Shown piece after piece: positions 7,815 to 16,408 of a stretch of DNA of 32,142 nt (positions are counted from its first letter, which is position 1; the number at the start of each line of letters is the position of its first letter). This DNA is from an uncultured Lachnospiraceae bacterium (GTDB lineage: Bacteria > Bacillota > Clostridia > Lachnospirales > Lachnospiraceae). The translations under genes were made by a program, and so were the position numbers. The notes beneath the pieces are model-generated. The model saw only the letters and a list, made by a program, of their open reading frames with translations, was not told the origin of the DNA and searched no databases. The stretch covers positions 1-32,142 of the forward strand of contig CAKRAK010000027.1 in the NCBI GenBank assembly GCA_934294885.1, in the 5' to 3' direction.

Positions 7815-9503
7815 ATGATGGAGAATTTTAAAATTGTATTTGGTCTGTTAGGCGGGCTTGCGGTATTTATTTATGGAATGAATCTGATGAGTGAATGTCT
7901 GCAGAAGGCGGCTGGTGAAAAGATGAAAAACATCTTGTCTATGCTGACAAAAAATCCGATACTGGGTGTTCTTGCCGGAGCGTTGACAACGGCGGTGCTT
8001 CAAAGTAGTAGTGCAACGACTGTCATGGCAATTGGTTTTGTCAGTGCGGGGCTTATGACATTGCCTCAGGCAATTTCTATTATTTTAGGTGCAAATATCG
8101 GTACAACCATGACAGCTCAGATTATTGCCTTTAAAATCAGTGATTATATCTACGTATTTATTTTCTTTGGATTTTTAATTGCGTTTATCAGCAAGTCGGA
8201 GCGGGCAAAAAATATCGGTCAGACAATCTTTGCTTTTGGTTTGTTGTTTTTGGGAATTGAGACTATGGGTGATGTTATGAAGCCATTGGCTTCCAGTCCT
8301 GTATTCACAAATTTAATTGCTCAGGTTGCGGATATCCCGATTTTAGGTGTGGCAGTTGGTACATTAATGACCTTAGTGGTACAAAGCAGTAGTGCGACCA
8401 TTGCGGTATTGCAGAATTTTGCCTCCCAGGCAGGAGCGGACGGTGTAACCAGTATCATCGGTCTTGTCGGTGCGATTCCAATCCTGTTGGGAGATAATAT
8501 CGGTACTACCATTACAGCCTTACTTGCAAGTATCGGTCAGTCTAGAAATGCAAAGAGAACGGCAGTTGCTCATTGTCTCTTTAATATTTCCGGCTGCTTT
8601 TTGTTTATCTGGTTTGTAAAGCCTTATGCAGCATTTATACAGCAGATTTCTCCGGCAGGTCCTGAGGTGGAAGTGATTTCCAGACAGATTGCCAATGCCC
8701 ATACAATCTTTAATGTAACGATGACTCTTATCTGGATGTTCCTGATTGATAAGGTGATGGTTCCCATTGTTATGCGGATTATTCCGGATGGAAAGGAAGA
8801 GACACAAAAGCTTGCAGTTGCCAAATTCTTAGATGAGAAGTTGATCAGTCAGCCATCGGTAGCGTTACAGATGGTTGCAAAGGAAGTATTATATTGCAGT
8901 GATATCGTAGGAGAGATCATTAAAGATACCATTGCTGTTGTAAAGAGTGAAGATAAGCAGATGCTTCAGGATATATATGAGAAACAGGAAATGGCAGGAA
9001 ATCTGAATAACCGGATTACCGAGTATTTGTCAGAGCTGTTTGCCTCCGGTGTATTGACGGAGGATCAGGCTACCCAGACGGCGGGGCTTATGTATGTATT
9101 AAGTGACGTGACCCGTATGGGATATTTATGTGGGGATGTAGCCAAGTCCGTGCAGGATAAGATGGAGAAAAAGTATAAGTATTCCAAAGAGGCAATGAAG
9201 GAATTGGAAAAGAGTCTGAATTTGATTCAGGAAATGTATTCCGGTGCGTTATATGTATTGGAAAGTGGTGATAAAGAAGATATTAAGAAGATTCTTAAGA
9301 AAAAAGGAAAGATTCTGGATTTGGATATTAATATGAGAAAGGCTCATATGAATCGAGTAGGAAAAGGAAAATGTGCAGCGAATCTGACTATGCCGTATAA
9401 TAAAATTCTTCAAAGCATTGACCGTATGGGAAACAGCTGTGTTAATATTGCGGATGCGGCATTTGAGAAGCTGGATTTGAATTATTTTATGGTTATGGAA
9501 TAG
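7815..9503 (+). CDS. Na/Pi cotransporter family protein with PhoU-like C-terminal domain
   Basis: 562 aa. Two inverted membrane repeats each carry the family signature QSSSAT (residues 63-68 and 190-195), followed by GANIGTT and GDNIGTT. These residues form the Na+/phosphate site in SLC34/NptA-type transporters. From about residue 340 the protein is soluble and helical, resembling a PhoU domain, as in the YjbB/NptA group. The likely role is Na+-coupled phosphate movement across the plasma membrane, tuned by phosphate signalling. Two adjacent ATGs (7815, 7818) follow AGAGAGG. The Pho-box-like promoter upstream and the polyphosphate kinase downstream make a coherent phosphate module. Confidence 0.9.
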   Translation: MMENFKIVFGLLGGLAVFIYGMNLMSECLQKAAGEKMKNILSMLTKNPILGVLAGALTTAVLQSSSATTVMAIGFVSAGLMTLPQAISIILGANIGTTMTAQIIAFKISDYIYVFIFFGFLIAFISKSERAKNIGQTIFAFGLLFLGIETMGDVMKPLASSPVFTNLIAQVADIPILGVAVGTLMTLVVQSSSATIAVLQNFASQAGADGVTSIIGLVGAIPILLGDNIGTTITALLASIGQSRNAKRTAVAHCLFNISGCFLFIWFVKPYAAFIQQISPAGPEVEVISRQIANAHTIFNVTMTLIWMFLIDKVMVPIVMRIIPDGKEETQKLAVAKFLDEKLISQPSVALQMVAKEVLYCSDIVGEIIKDTIAVVKSEDKQMLQDIYEKQEMAGNLNNRITEYLSELFASGVLTEDQATQTAGLMYVLSDVTRMGYLCGDVAKSVQDKMEKKYKYSKEAMKELEKSLNLIQEMYSGALYVLESGDKEDIKKILKKKGKILDLDINMRKAHMNRVGKGKCAANLTMPYNKILQSIDRMGNSCVNIADAAFEKLDLNYFMVME

Positions 9504-9610
9504 AATCAGCTTATGTAGTGAGGACAGCATATATGCATATAAAATATTTCGTACAATGGTTATTTCGTTGTATAAGGAAAAATCCTGTTGATGAGAAAGG
9601 ACAAGTACAA

Positions 9611-11701
9611 ATGAAAACAAAGAAAAAGGAAAAAAAGACAAAGACAGCTTATATGATGAACCGGGAATTGTCATGGCTGAAGTTTAATGAACGTGTGTTG
9701 GATGAAGCAGGGAATCCAAGGGTTCCATTAGCGGAACGTCTGACCTTTGCATCCATTTATCAGTCCAATCTGGATGAATTTTACAGAGTCCGGGTAGGTA
9801 CATTGATGGATCAGATGGAAGCGTCTGAAATCGTTCGGGAAAACAAAACCAACATGACCAGTGAGGAACAGGTAAAGGCGATTATAAAGGAAACAAGGGA
9901 ATTAGACCGAAAAAAGGATATTATTTATGAGCAGTTAATGGGAGAGTTAGAGCCAAAGGGAATTCGTCTGATTAACTTTAATAAATTATCTGCGGAAGAA
10001 GGAAAGCTGTTAGAGACTTACTTTGATCATGAAATCGCTCCGTATTTATCTGCTAATATCGTCAGCAAGCAGCAGCCTTTTCCATTCCTGATTAATAAGG
10101 ATATTTATGCAGTTGCTCTGTTACAGACAAAGGGCGGTAAAACGAAAACAGCCATTATTCCGTGCAGTAATAATGTGTTTCGGCGGCTGATTGATATTCC
10201 TACCAGAAAAGGAACATTTATGCTTTCTGAGGAACTGATTCTTCATTTCCTTCCTAAGATGTTCAAAAAATATGAGGTGAAACAAAAATCTCTCCTTCGG
10301 GTAACCAGAAATGCAGATATTGATACGGAAACCATTTATGATGAGGATTTAGATTACAGGGATGCCATGGAGAGTCTGATCAAGCAGAGAAAACGGATGA
10401 ATCCGGTAAGAGTTGAATTTTCAAGAGAATTAAATAAAAAAATGATTGCGTCTCTGTGTAAGGATATCGGTGTGGATAAGGAGCATGTGTTTATTTCAAA
10501 GGTACCGTTGGATATGTCTTTTGTTTTTGGCATTCAGGACTATTTGAAACAGACAAATCAAAATGAACTGTTCTATCAAAGACGTACACCAAGAATGACA
10601 CCACAGATTGATGAGAAAGAACAGGTTATGCCACAGATTATGAAGAAGGATGTTTTGTTATCTTATCCTTTTGAAAGTATTAAACCCTTTATCCGTATGT
10701 TAAATGAGGCAGCAAGGGATGAAAGCGTGGTTTCCATTAAGATGACATTATATCGTCTGGCAAATAAAAGTCAGATTGTGGATGCATTGGTGGAAGCGGC
10801 TGAAAATGGCAAAGAGGTTGTTGTTTTAGTTGAATTACGGGCAAGATTTGATGAGGAAAGTAATATTAATTATTCCAGAATTTTAGAGGAAGCGGGATGC
10901 CGTGTTATTTACGGCTTAAATGGTTATAAGGTTCATTCCAAGCTGTGCTTAATTTCCAGAAAGACCATAGAAGGTGTATCTTATATTACCCAGATCGGTA
11001 CCGGTAATTACAATGAAAAAACTTCTGCATTATATACGGATTTGTCTTTAATTACTGCCAATCAGGAGATTGGAAAAGAGGCGGCAGAGGTATTTGCAGC
11101 TTTGCTTCGGGGAGAGGTTGTGGAACAAACCGAACATTTATTAGTCGCACCAAAGTGCCTGCAAAACAAGGTGCTTCATATGATGGACGAAGAAATCGCT
11201 CATGTGAAAAATGGGGAAGAAGGATATATCGGCATTAAGATTAATTCCCTTACGGATAAAGTCATTATTGATAAGCTGATAGAAGCATCCAAAGCAGGAG
11301 TAAGAATTGAAATGATTGTCCGGGGTATCTGCTGTCTGATTCCAGGTGTTAAGGATTATACGGAAAATATTAAGGTTGTCAGTATTGTGGGACGTTTTCT
11401 AGAACATTCCAGAATCTATCGTTTTGGAACAAAGGAGCGGGAAAAGGTGTACATAGCATCTGCTGATTTTATGACCAGAAACACCATCCGGAGAGTAGAG
11501 GTGGCATCTCCAATCTTAGATGAAGATATAAGAGATTATCTGGATTGGATGTTTGACACCATGTTAAAGGATGATGAAAAAGGAAAATATCTGACAGATA
11601 ATGGAACTTATGTAAACCAAAATATAAATGATGAAAAGTTAAATTCTCAGGAGCTGTTCTATCGGATGGCATATGAAAATGCAGAAAAAATAAAGAAGTA
11701 G
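9611..11701 (+). CDS. ppk1: Polyphosphate kinase 1
   Basis: 696 aa. Ppk1 reversibly transfers the gamma phosphate of ATP to inorganic polyphosphate. The N-terminal domain begins with the family hallmark NRELSWLKFNERVLDEA. The catalytic domains carry YKVHSKLCLI, whose histidine is the phosphorylated one, then TQIGTGNYNEKTSALYTDL and the second conserved histidine in FLEHSRIYRFG. Length is normal. I chose ATG 9611 because AGAAAGGA lies 9 nt upstream and the hallmark starts soon after. In-frame upstream starts (GTG 9518, ATG 9533) would add a basic extension unlike the family. The gene follows the Na/Pi cotransporter by ~110 nt with no terminator, so phosphate uptake and polyphosphate storage are probably co-transcribed. 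Confidence 0.93.
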   Translation: MKTKKKEKKTKTAYMMNRELSWLKFNERVLDEAGNPRVPLAERLTFASIYQSNLDEFYRVRVGTLMDQMEASEIVRENKTNMTSEEQVKAIIKETRELDRKKDIIYEQLMGELEPKGIRLINFNKLSAEEGKLLETYFDHEIAPYLSANIVSKQQPFPFLINKDIYAVALLQTKGGKTKTAIIPCSNNVFRRLIDIPTRKGTFMLSEELILHFLPKMFKKYEVKQKSLLRVTRNADIDTETIYDEDLDYRDAMESLIKQRKRMNPVRVEFSRELNKKMIASLCKDIGVDKEHVFISKVPLDMSFVFGIQDYLKQTNQNELFYQRRTPRMTPQIDEKEQVMPQIMKKDVLLSYPFESIKPFIRMLNEAARDESVVSIKMTLYRLANKSQIVDALVEAAENGKEVVVLVELRARFDEESNINYSRILEEAGCRVIYGLNGYKVHSKLCLISRKTIEGVSYITQIGTGNYNEKTSALYTDLSLITANQEIGKEAAEVFAALLRGEVVEQTEHLLVAPKCLQNKVLHMMDEEIAHVKNGEEGYIGIKINSLTDKVIIDKLIEASKAGVRIEMIVRGICCLIPGVKDYTENIKVVSIVGRFLEHSRIYRFGTKEREKVYIASADFMTRNTIRRVEVASPILDEDIRDYLDWMFDTMLKDDEKGKYLTDNGTYVNQNINDEKLNSQELFYRMAYENAEKIKK

Positions 11702-11730
11702 AGAAACCGGAACGGAATAAATTTTTTAAT

Positions 11731-11949
11731 GGGGCTGTAAAAAAAGTCCGTAATTAGCAGAGATGCATTGGCCATTACCAATGCATCTCTGTTTCTTTAT
11801 GTTAATTGTGGATTATTGTTGATTTTTAGGGTACCTTAATAAGCCCTGTGTTAATAAGAGCTTTTTTCAGTCTATTCAGTTACAGATCGTTATGCAATGA
11901 GCTTCAACCTATTACGTTTATTATGATAGGGGAGTTTTTTTACAGCCCC
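11731..11949. mobile_element. MITE-like element with 15-bp terminal inverted repeats
   Basis: GGGGCTGTAAAAAAA (11731-11745) recurs as a perfect inverted copy at 11935-11949, 219 bp end to end. The GGGGCTGT...ACAGCCCC termini resemble those of IS1182-type insertion sequences as I remember them, but no transposase reading frame lies inside. A clear target duplication is not visible because both flanks are T-rich. The element also contains the hairpin that probably terminates ppk1 and direct TTAATAAG repeats. Confidence 0.5.
11758..11798 (+). terminator. Probable ppk1 terminator hairpin
   Basis: A perfect 14-bp stem, CAGAGATGCATTGG (11758-11771) against 11778-11791, has a six-base loop and is followed by TTTCTTT. 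It sits inside the MITE-like element, so termination of the phosphate operon may depend on it. Confidence 0.65.
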
Positions 11950-12053
11950 TTTTTTGTGAGATGTGAGATGAGTGACGATGGCGCCAATGTGACGTTTTAT
12001 CTATCAGTCAAATGAAAAACAATATGAATTTATCGAATAACAATAAATTTATA

Positions 12054-12082
12054 TTGACATTCATATGTTTGAGTGATAAAGT
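12054..12082 (+). promoter_or_regulatory. Promoter of the DUF2975/XRE operon
   Basis: TTGACA (12054-12059), a 17-bp spacer and TAAAGT (12077-12082) form a good sigma-A promoter. The spacer contains ACATTCATATGT, an imperfect palindrome that could be the operator of the XRE protein encoded downstream (inference). Confidence 0.65.
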
Positions 12083-12115
12083 AATGCCATCAGAAAGAAA
12101 AGAGGTAATTTGGAT

Positions 12116-12595
12116 ATGGAGAAAAAAGAGGTAAAAGAATTACGGGAACGTAAGCTTAGACTGACAAAGGGAACAAAATATTTGTTGGATTTTATGTTCT
12201 ACAGTGGGATTCTGGTTACAATAAGTCTTCCGTTTAGTATGAAGTACATAGGACGATATTTGGAGGATGTGAGACAGAATTATATTTCCGTTGTTGTTAT
12301 TTTTGCAATTATGGGAATTCTTGCATTGCTTCTGCTCAATGAATTACGAAAAATGTTTCGTACCGTACTTAACGAAAATTGTTTTGTCCTTGAGAATGTG
12401 GCAAGTCTTCGCAGAATGGGAGATATCAGTTTCTTTATCGCGGCTATGAGTGTTGTCCGTTGTGTCGTTTATCTGACAGTTTCCATGCTTGTTATTATAC
12501 TGGTATTTCTGATTGCGGGAATGTTCAGTAAAGTCCTGGCAATGGTATTTGAGGAAGCGGTTCGCTATAAGGAAGAAAATGACCTGACAATCTAA
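12116..12595 (+). CDS. DUF2975 domain-containing membrane protein
   Basis: 159 aa with four predicted membrane segments (about residues 22-45, 55-75, 105-125 and 130-150) separated by a short soluble stretch ending LENVASLRRMGDISF, the usual DUF2975 look. Bacterial members are typically encoded immediately upstream of a small YozG-like XRE regulator, as here; their role is unknown. ATG 12116 is preferred (AGAGG 10 nt upstream) over TTG 12110. The promoter lies 34 nt upstream. Confidence 0.8.
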   Translation: MEKKEVKELRERKLRLTKGTKYLLDFMFYSGILVTISLPFSMKYIGRYLEDVRQNYISVVVIFAIMGILALLLLNELRKMFRTVLNENCFVLENVASLRRMGDISFFIAAMSVVRCVVYLTVSMLVIILVFLIAGMFSKVLAMVFEEAVRYKEENDLTI

Positions 12596-12638
12596 AGGAA
12601 GGTAAAGGACCGATAAAATATAGAAAAGAGGAAAAATT

Positions 12639-12890
12639 ATGGCAATCATTGTAAATCTGGATGTGATGATGGCAAAACGCAAAATCGGTTTGACCGAGCT
12701 GGCAAACCGGGTTGATTTAACCCAGGCAAATCTATCTATTTTAAAAAATAATAAAGCAAAGGCAATTCGTTTTTCAACTTTAGAGGCAATCTGTGAGGCA
12801 TTGGATTGCCAGCCGGGGGATATTTTAGAATATGAAAAAACTCAGAATCCGGAAGATGATCGGAAGGAAGATAAAGGGGGAGGACAATAA
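12639..12890 (+). CDS. Small XRE-family helix-turn-helix regulator (YozG-like)
   Basis: 83 aa. It is almost entirely a Cro/C1 helix-turn-helix: LDVMMAKRKIGLTELANRVD, TQANLSILKNNKAKAIRFST, then LEAICEALDCQPGDILEY, the classic YozG/YvaO ending. An acidic-basic tail follows (EDDRKEDKGGGQ). The stop codon overlaps the next ATG by one base (TAATG), so translation is probably coupled to the DUF4173 gene. It likely autoregulates the promoter at 12054. Confidence 0.88.
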   Translation: MAIIVNLDVMMAKRKIGLTELANRVDLTQANLSILKNNKAKAIRFSTLEAICEALDCQPGDILEYEKTQNPEDDRKEDKGGGQ

Positions 12891-14560
12891 TGCAGGATAA
12901 TTTACAAACACAACCGGCACAATCCGTACAACCGATGCAGCCAATGCAACCGGTACAACCGACGGAGACACCGGAAACAAAGTGTATGAGGGAAAAGTTT
13001 GGTTTCTTTGGATTGGCAACACTGATTTATGCGATATTTTATGCTTTTTGCATGATTCATAATGATGCCGGAATTGCATTTTTATTCTTTTTAGCGGCAA
13101 CCGTGGTTTATTTCGGTTTAACATTGTTTCAATTAAAGGTAACATTTAAGAAACGAAATATTTTTTATATTATCAGTATTTTGTTACTGGGTGTATCGAC
13201 AATCTGCACCGACAGCTGGGTAATCATTCATCTCAATAAGCTGGCAATCCTTTTGCTTGTAATGTGCCTGTTGTTAAATCAGTATTTTGATACTGCAAAA
13301 TGGAATCTTTTAAAATTCACAGGCAGTATCTGCCAGTTGGTGGCCATGAGTTTTGGGCAGCTTGGCAGACCATTCGTGGATGGGATTACATATTTTAAAG
13401 AAAAAGGAAAACTGAATAAAAAGGTGCTTTATGCGCTACTTGGTGTATTGATTGCAATTCCGATATTGGCGGTTGCTACCAGTCTGTTAAGTTCTGCGGA
13501 TGCCTTGTTTTGGCATCTGACGGATTCGCTGTGGCGGGGAATTTATTTAGATGATATATTGAATCTGACAGTAAGGGTATGCTTTTTATTCTTTGCTTCC
13601 TATACGTTGACTGCTTATCTTTGTAAACACAGCATCAGAGAGGAAGTCAGGGATTTAAGAAAGGGAGAGCCGGTTTTGGCAATTACCGTGATGTCTTTGT
13701 TATCCGTTTTGTATCTCGTTTTCTCCGCTATTCAGATTTTGGCTCTGTTTTTGGGAAAAATGCAGCTGCCTGAAGGTTATACTTATGCAGCGTATGCAAG
13801 GGAAGGATTTTTCCAACTGCTGACGGTCAGTATTTTGAATTTGTTTTTGGTATTAATCTGTTTGAGTTTCTTCCGAAGCAGTAAGGTTTTAAAAGTTGTT
13901 ATGACGATTATGTCTTTGTGCACACTGGTCATGTGTGCTTCCAGTATGATGCGTATGATTATTTACATCCGGTATTATTACCTGACTATTTTGAGGGTGT
14001 TTGTAATCTGGACATTGGTGGCAGTATTCGTTTTGTTTATTGGTGTACTGATTTCCATTTACAGGGAATCCTTTCCGCTGTTTCGTTATGGTGTTGTAAT
14101 GATAACGCTTTTGTATCTTGCCCTGTCATTCAGTCATCCGGATTATATTGTGGCTCGCGTGAACCTTGCCAATGCACCGGGGATTGATGGAGAAGGATGG
14201 AGTGAATCGGAAGAACAAGATTATGGTGAAAACTTCTTTTCCGGACCGTTTTTCCTTGGAAGGGAATATGATGATTATTTTTATCTTGAGCAATTGAATA
14301 CCGATGCAGCACCTGCCGTGATACCTTACATGAAAAGTTTAAATTATGATTTATCGGCATATGATCAGTTGGAGCCTGTAATCAGTGGGTATTCGTATTC
14401 GGAAGATGAAATGACAGTGGATGAACAGAAACGGTTTGGCTATTATTATCTTCAAGGGAATAAGGAGGCAATCGAAAGTATGTCGCTGCGAACCTTTAAT
14501 GTTTCCAGATATATGGCAGGAAAACTGATAAAGGATTGTGATGGAAGGATGGAAAAATAA
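12890..14560 (+). CDS. DUF4173/DUF4153-type polytopic membrane protein
   Basis: 556 aa. A proline/glutamine-rich N-terminal tail (residues 5-28, repeats of QPMQPMQP type) precedes about ten to twelve membrane helices and a C-terminal soluble domain of ~130 residues with many acidic and tyrosine residues. The membrane part matches the DUF4173 pattern common in Clostridia, in which these genes accompany DUF2975/XRE pairs. The function is unknown; a role in envelope stress or signalling would be speculation. GGGGGAGG directly upstream is the ribosome binding site. Confidence 0.75.
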   Translation: MQDNLQTQPAQSVQPMQPMQPVQPTETPETKCMREKFGFFGLATLIYAIFYAFCMIHNDAGIAFLFFLAATVVYFGLTLFQLKVTFKKRNIFYIISILLLGVSTICTDSWVIIHLNKLAILLLVMCLLLNQYFDTAKWNLLKFTGSICQLVAMSFGQLGRPFVDGITYFKEKGKLNKKVLYALLGVLIAIPILAVATSLLSSADALFWHLTDSLWRGIYLDDILNLTVRVCFLFFASYTLTAYLCKHSIREEVRDLRKGEPVLAITVMSLLSVLYLVFSAIQILALFLGKMQLPEGYTYAAYAREGFFQLLTVSILNLFLVLICLSFFRSSKVLKVVMTIMSLCTLVMCASSMMRMIIYIRYYYLTILRVFVIWTLVAVFVLFIGVLISIYRESFPLFRYGVVMITLLYLALSFSHPDYIVARVNLANAPGIDGEGWSESEEQDYGENFFSGPFFLGREYDDYFYLEQLNTDAAPAVIPYMKSLNYDLSAYDQLEPVISGYSYSEDEMTVDEQKRFGYYYLQGNKEAIESMSLRTFNVSRYMAGKLIKDCDGRMEK

Positions 14561-14575
14561 TGCAGAGTGTGATAA

Positions 14576-14617
14576 GATACCTTGGCGTAACATAAAGATA
14601 AATTATATGGAGGTATC
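14576..14617 (+). promoter_or_regulatory. Possible hairpin masking the symporter ribosome binding site
   Basis: GATACCT (14576-14582) is complementary to AGGTATC (14611-14617), which includes part of the GGAGG ribosome binding site of the TTG-initiated symporter gene. Pairing would lower translation. The stem is only seven base pairs with a 28-nt loop, so this is a weak suggestion. Confidence 0.25.
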
Positions 14618-14620
14618 GTT

Positions 14621-16096
14621 TTGAAGGAGAGAGAAAAGTTTGGCTCACGCTTAGGTTTTATTCTTGTGTCAGCCGGATGTGCAGTAGGACTTGGAAATGT
14701 GTGGAAATTTCCGTATATATGCGGTTTGAACGGTGGAGCGGCGTTTGTGGTTATCTACCTGATATTTTTGGCAATTCTTGGTTTTCCTATTGTGTGTGCA
14801 GAGTTTACGATTGGACGCGGAAGTGGAAAAGGTGCAGCAAAAGCATTTGAAGTGTTGGAACCGGAAGGTAGCAAGTGGCATTATTTTAAATGGGTATCTG
14901 TTGTCGGAAGTTACATATTAATGGCATTTTATACAATGGTAGCCGGATGGATGCTTTATTATGCATGGAAGGAAATGAGAGGTTCTCTTGCAGGACTTGA
15001 CCCGGATCAGATTAGTACGGAGTTTGGAAATATGCTCCAAAGTCCTTCCGCTATGATTTTATGGATGATTGTGGCAATTTTGTTATCCTTTGGTGTGTGT
15101 GCACTTGGATTGCAAAACGGAATTGAGAAGATAACAAAGGTTATGATGTCATTGCTGATTGTACTGATTATTGTATTGGCGGTTCATTCTCTGGTTCTTC
15201 CAAATGCTTCAGAGGGTGTAAAGTTTTATATGGTTCCCAATCTTGATACCATTAAGGCAAGGGGATTGGGACCGGTTATATTTGATGCTATGACACATGC
15301 ATTCTTTACTTTAAGTGTCGGTATTGGTGCGATGGAAATATTCGGAAGTTATATGAAGAAGGAAAGAACTGTCGGTGGTGAAGCGGTTAATATCGTTGTG
15401 TTGGATACATTTGTTGCATTGATGGCAGGATTTATTATCATACCGGCATGCTTTGCATACGGAGTACAGCCGGATGCAGGCCCATCCTTATTATTTAAGA
15501 CATTACCGAATGTATTTAATCATATGGCAGGGGGAAGAATCTGGGGAGCTGCATTTTTTGTGTTTATGTCCTTTGCGGCACTTTCCACTGTAATCGCGGT
15601 GTTTGAGAATATCATTTCCTTTTATATTGATCTGAAGGGATATTCCAGAAAGAATGTGGTTCTTTGGAATATTGTATTTATGACGATAGTATCAGTTCCT
15701 GCTGTGTTAGGATTTAATGTGCTTTCCGATTTTGAACCGTTAGGACCGGGAAGTAGTATTATGGATTTGGAGGATTTCCTTGTTTCTTACAATCTGTTAC
15801 CTCTCGGCAGCATGATATTTGTATTATTCTGTACAAAGAAAAACGGATGGGGCTGGGAAGGCTTTCGAAAGGAAGCAAATGAAGGAAAAGGAATCAAATT
15901 ACCAAATTGGCTTCGTTTCTACATGAGTTATATTCTTCCCACAATTATTGTAGTTGTATATCTGAAAGGATATTATGATACCTTTGCAAAGCTTGGAAAA
16001 GGGTATCTCATTGGATGGATGATTTTTGCCTGTGCATTGTTGTGTGGAATATTCGGAATCGTGAATTATAAGAATGAAAAAAAGATTGACTCATAA
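14621..16096 (+). CDS. Neurotransmitter:sodium symporter (NSS/SNF) family transporter
   Basis: 491 aa with eleven to twelve helices. The N-terminal SRLGFILVSAGCAVGLGNVWKFPY carries the unwound helix-1 motif that binds Na+ and substrate in LeuT/MhsT/Tyt1 proteins. FFTLSVGIGAMEIFGSYM corresponds to helix 6. Bacterial members take up amino acids (often tryptophan, tyrosine or branched-chain) with Na+; the substrate here is not determinable. TTG 14621 is the start, with GGAGG (14609-14613) at normal distance and family homology from residue 5. The -35 element of the riboswitch transcript overlaps the 3' end of this gene. Confidence 0.92.
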   Translation: MKEREKFGSRLGFILVSAGCAVGLGNVWKFPYICGLNGGAAFVVIYLIFLAILGFPIVCAEFTIGRGSGKGAAKAFEVLEPEGSKWHYFKWVSVVGSYILMAFYTMVAGWMLYYAWKEMRGSLAGLDPDQISTEFGNMLQSPSAMILWMIVAILLSFGVCALGLQNGIEKITKVMMSLLIVLIIVLAVHSLVLPNASEGVKFYMVPNLDTIKARGLGPVIFDAMTHAFFTLSVGIGAMEIFGSYMKKERTVGGEAVNIVVLDTFVALMAGFIIIPACFAYGVQPDAGPSLLFKTLPNVFNHMAGGRIWGAAFFVFMSFAALSTVIAVFENIISFYIDLKGYSRKNVVLWNIVFMTIVSVPAVLGFNVLSDFEPLGPGSSIMDLEDFLVSYNLLPLGSMIFVLFCTKKNGWGWEGFRKEANEGKGIKLPNWLRFYMSYILPTIIVVVYLKGYYDTFAKLGKGYLIGWMIFACALLCGIFGIVNYKNEKKIDS

Positions 16097-16114
16097 AATA
16101 AGCTCTGTTAGAAT
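16086..16114 (+). promoter_or_regulatory. Promoter of the riboswitch-antiporter transcript
   Basis: TTGACT (16086-16091), 17 bp, TAGAAT (16109-16114). Transcription would start near 16121, just before the aptamer. The -35 box lies in the last codons of the symporter gene. Confidence 0.75.
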
Positions 16115-16121
16115 ACATTAT

Positions 16122-16251
16122 ATGTGAAAAGGGAGTAGCTTGCCGGTAATTCGGTTCACTTCTTCGTCAGGACAGTTATTGAGACATATAACTCGGAAGG
16201 TGATGAAATAGCGAGACTTTTACTGTTTACGCAGTAGGAGTCTCTTTTTTT
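16122..16251 (+). ncRNA. Probable yybP-ykoY (Mn2+) riboswitch with terminator
   Basis: The 5' AAAAGGGAGTAGC (16127-16139) and 3' AGCGAGACTTTT (16210-16221) match the two conserved ends of the yybP-ykoY family (consensus near AAAGGGGAGUAGC and GCAAGACCUUU). P1 pairs AAAAG with CTTTT. Directly downstream, GAGACT (16213-16218) pairs with AGTCTC (16239-16244) and ACTG with CAGT, followed by seven T: an intrinsic terminator whose 5' arm overlaps P1. Ligand-stabilised P1 should block the terminator, a metal-ON switch. The next gene is a CaCA antiporter, a known target class. The family call is motif-based; no covariance search was run. Confidence 0.72.
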
Positions 16252-16275
16252 ATACCTACTGCAAAATGTAATGGC

Positions 16276-16379
16276 AGGTAATTACGAAGCTTATGTAACC
16301 TATAGTAGCTTCTGCACAACTAATATGATATATCATATTAGTTGTGCAGAAATGATAAAGGAAGTGCTTCGTAAATACC
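16276..16379 (+). repeat. Coreless relative of the structured repeat, with 42-bp perfect palindrome
   Basis: Outer arms (AGGTAATTACGAAGC, 16276-16290, against 16365-16379) pair at 14 of 15 positions. Between them lies a perfect palindrome, TTCTGCACAACTAATATGA... (16310-16330 against 16331-16351). The outer-arm sequence (TTRCGAA), linker lengths (19 and 13 nt) and linker content (a CC before and GATAAAGG after the inner stem) match the three full repeat copies, but the 97-nt core is missing. It sits between the riboswitch terminator and the antiporter gene, so every read-through transcript must cross it. Confidence 0.65.
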
Positions 16380-16408
16380 TACAATAACAAAGAAATGGAG
16401 GTAAGATT

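Noticed and set aside
9518..9610. Longer start of polyphosphate kinase at 9518 or 9533
   Set aside because: The added residues do not resemble Ppk1, and AGAAAGGA at the right distance supports ATG 9611.
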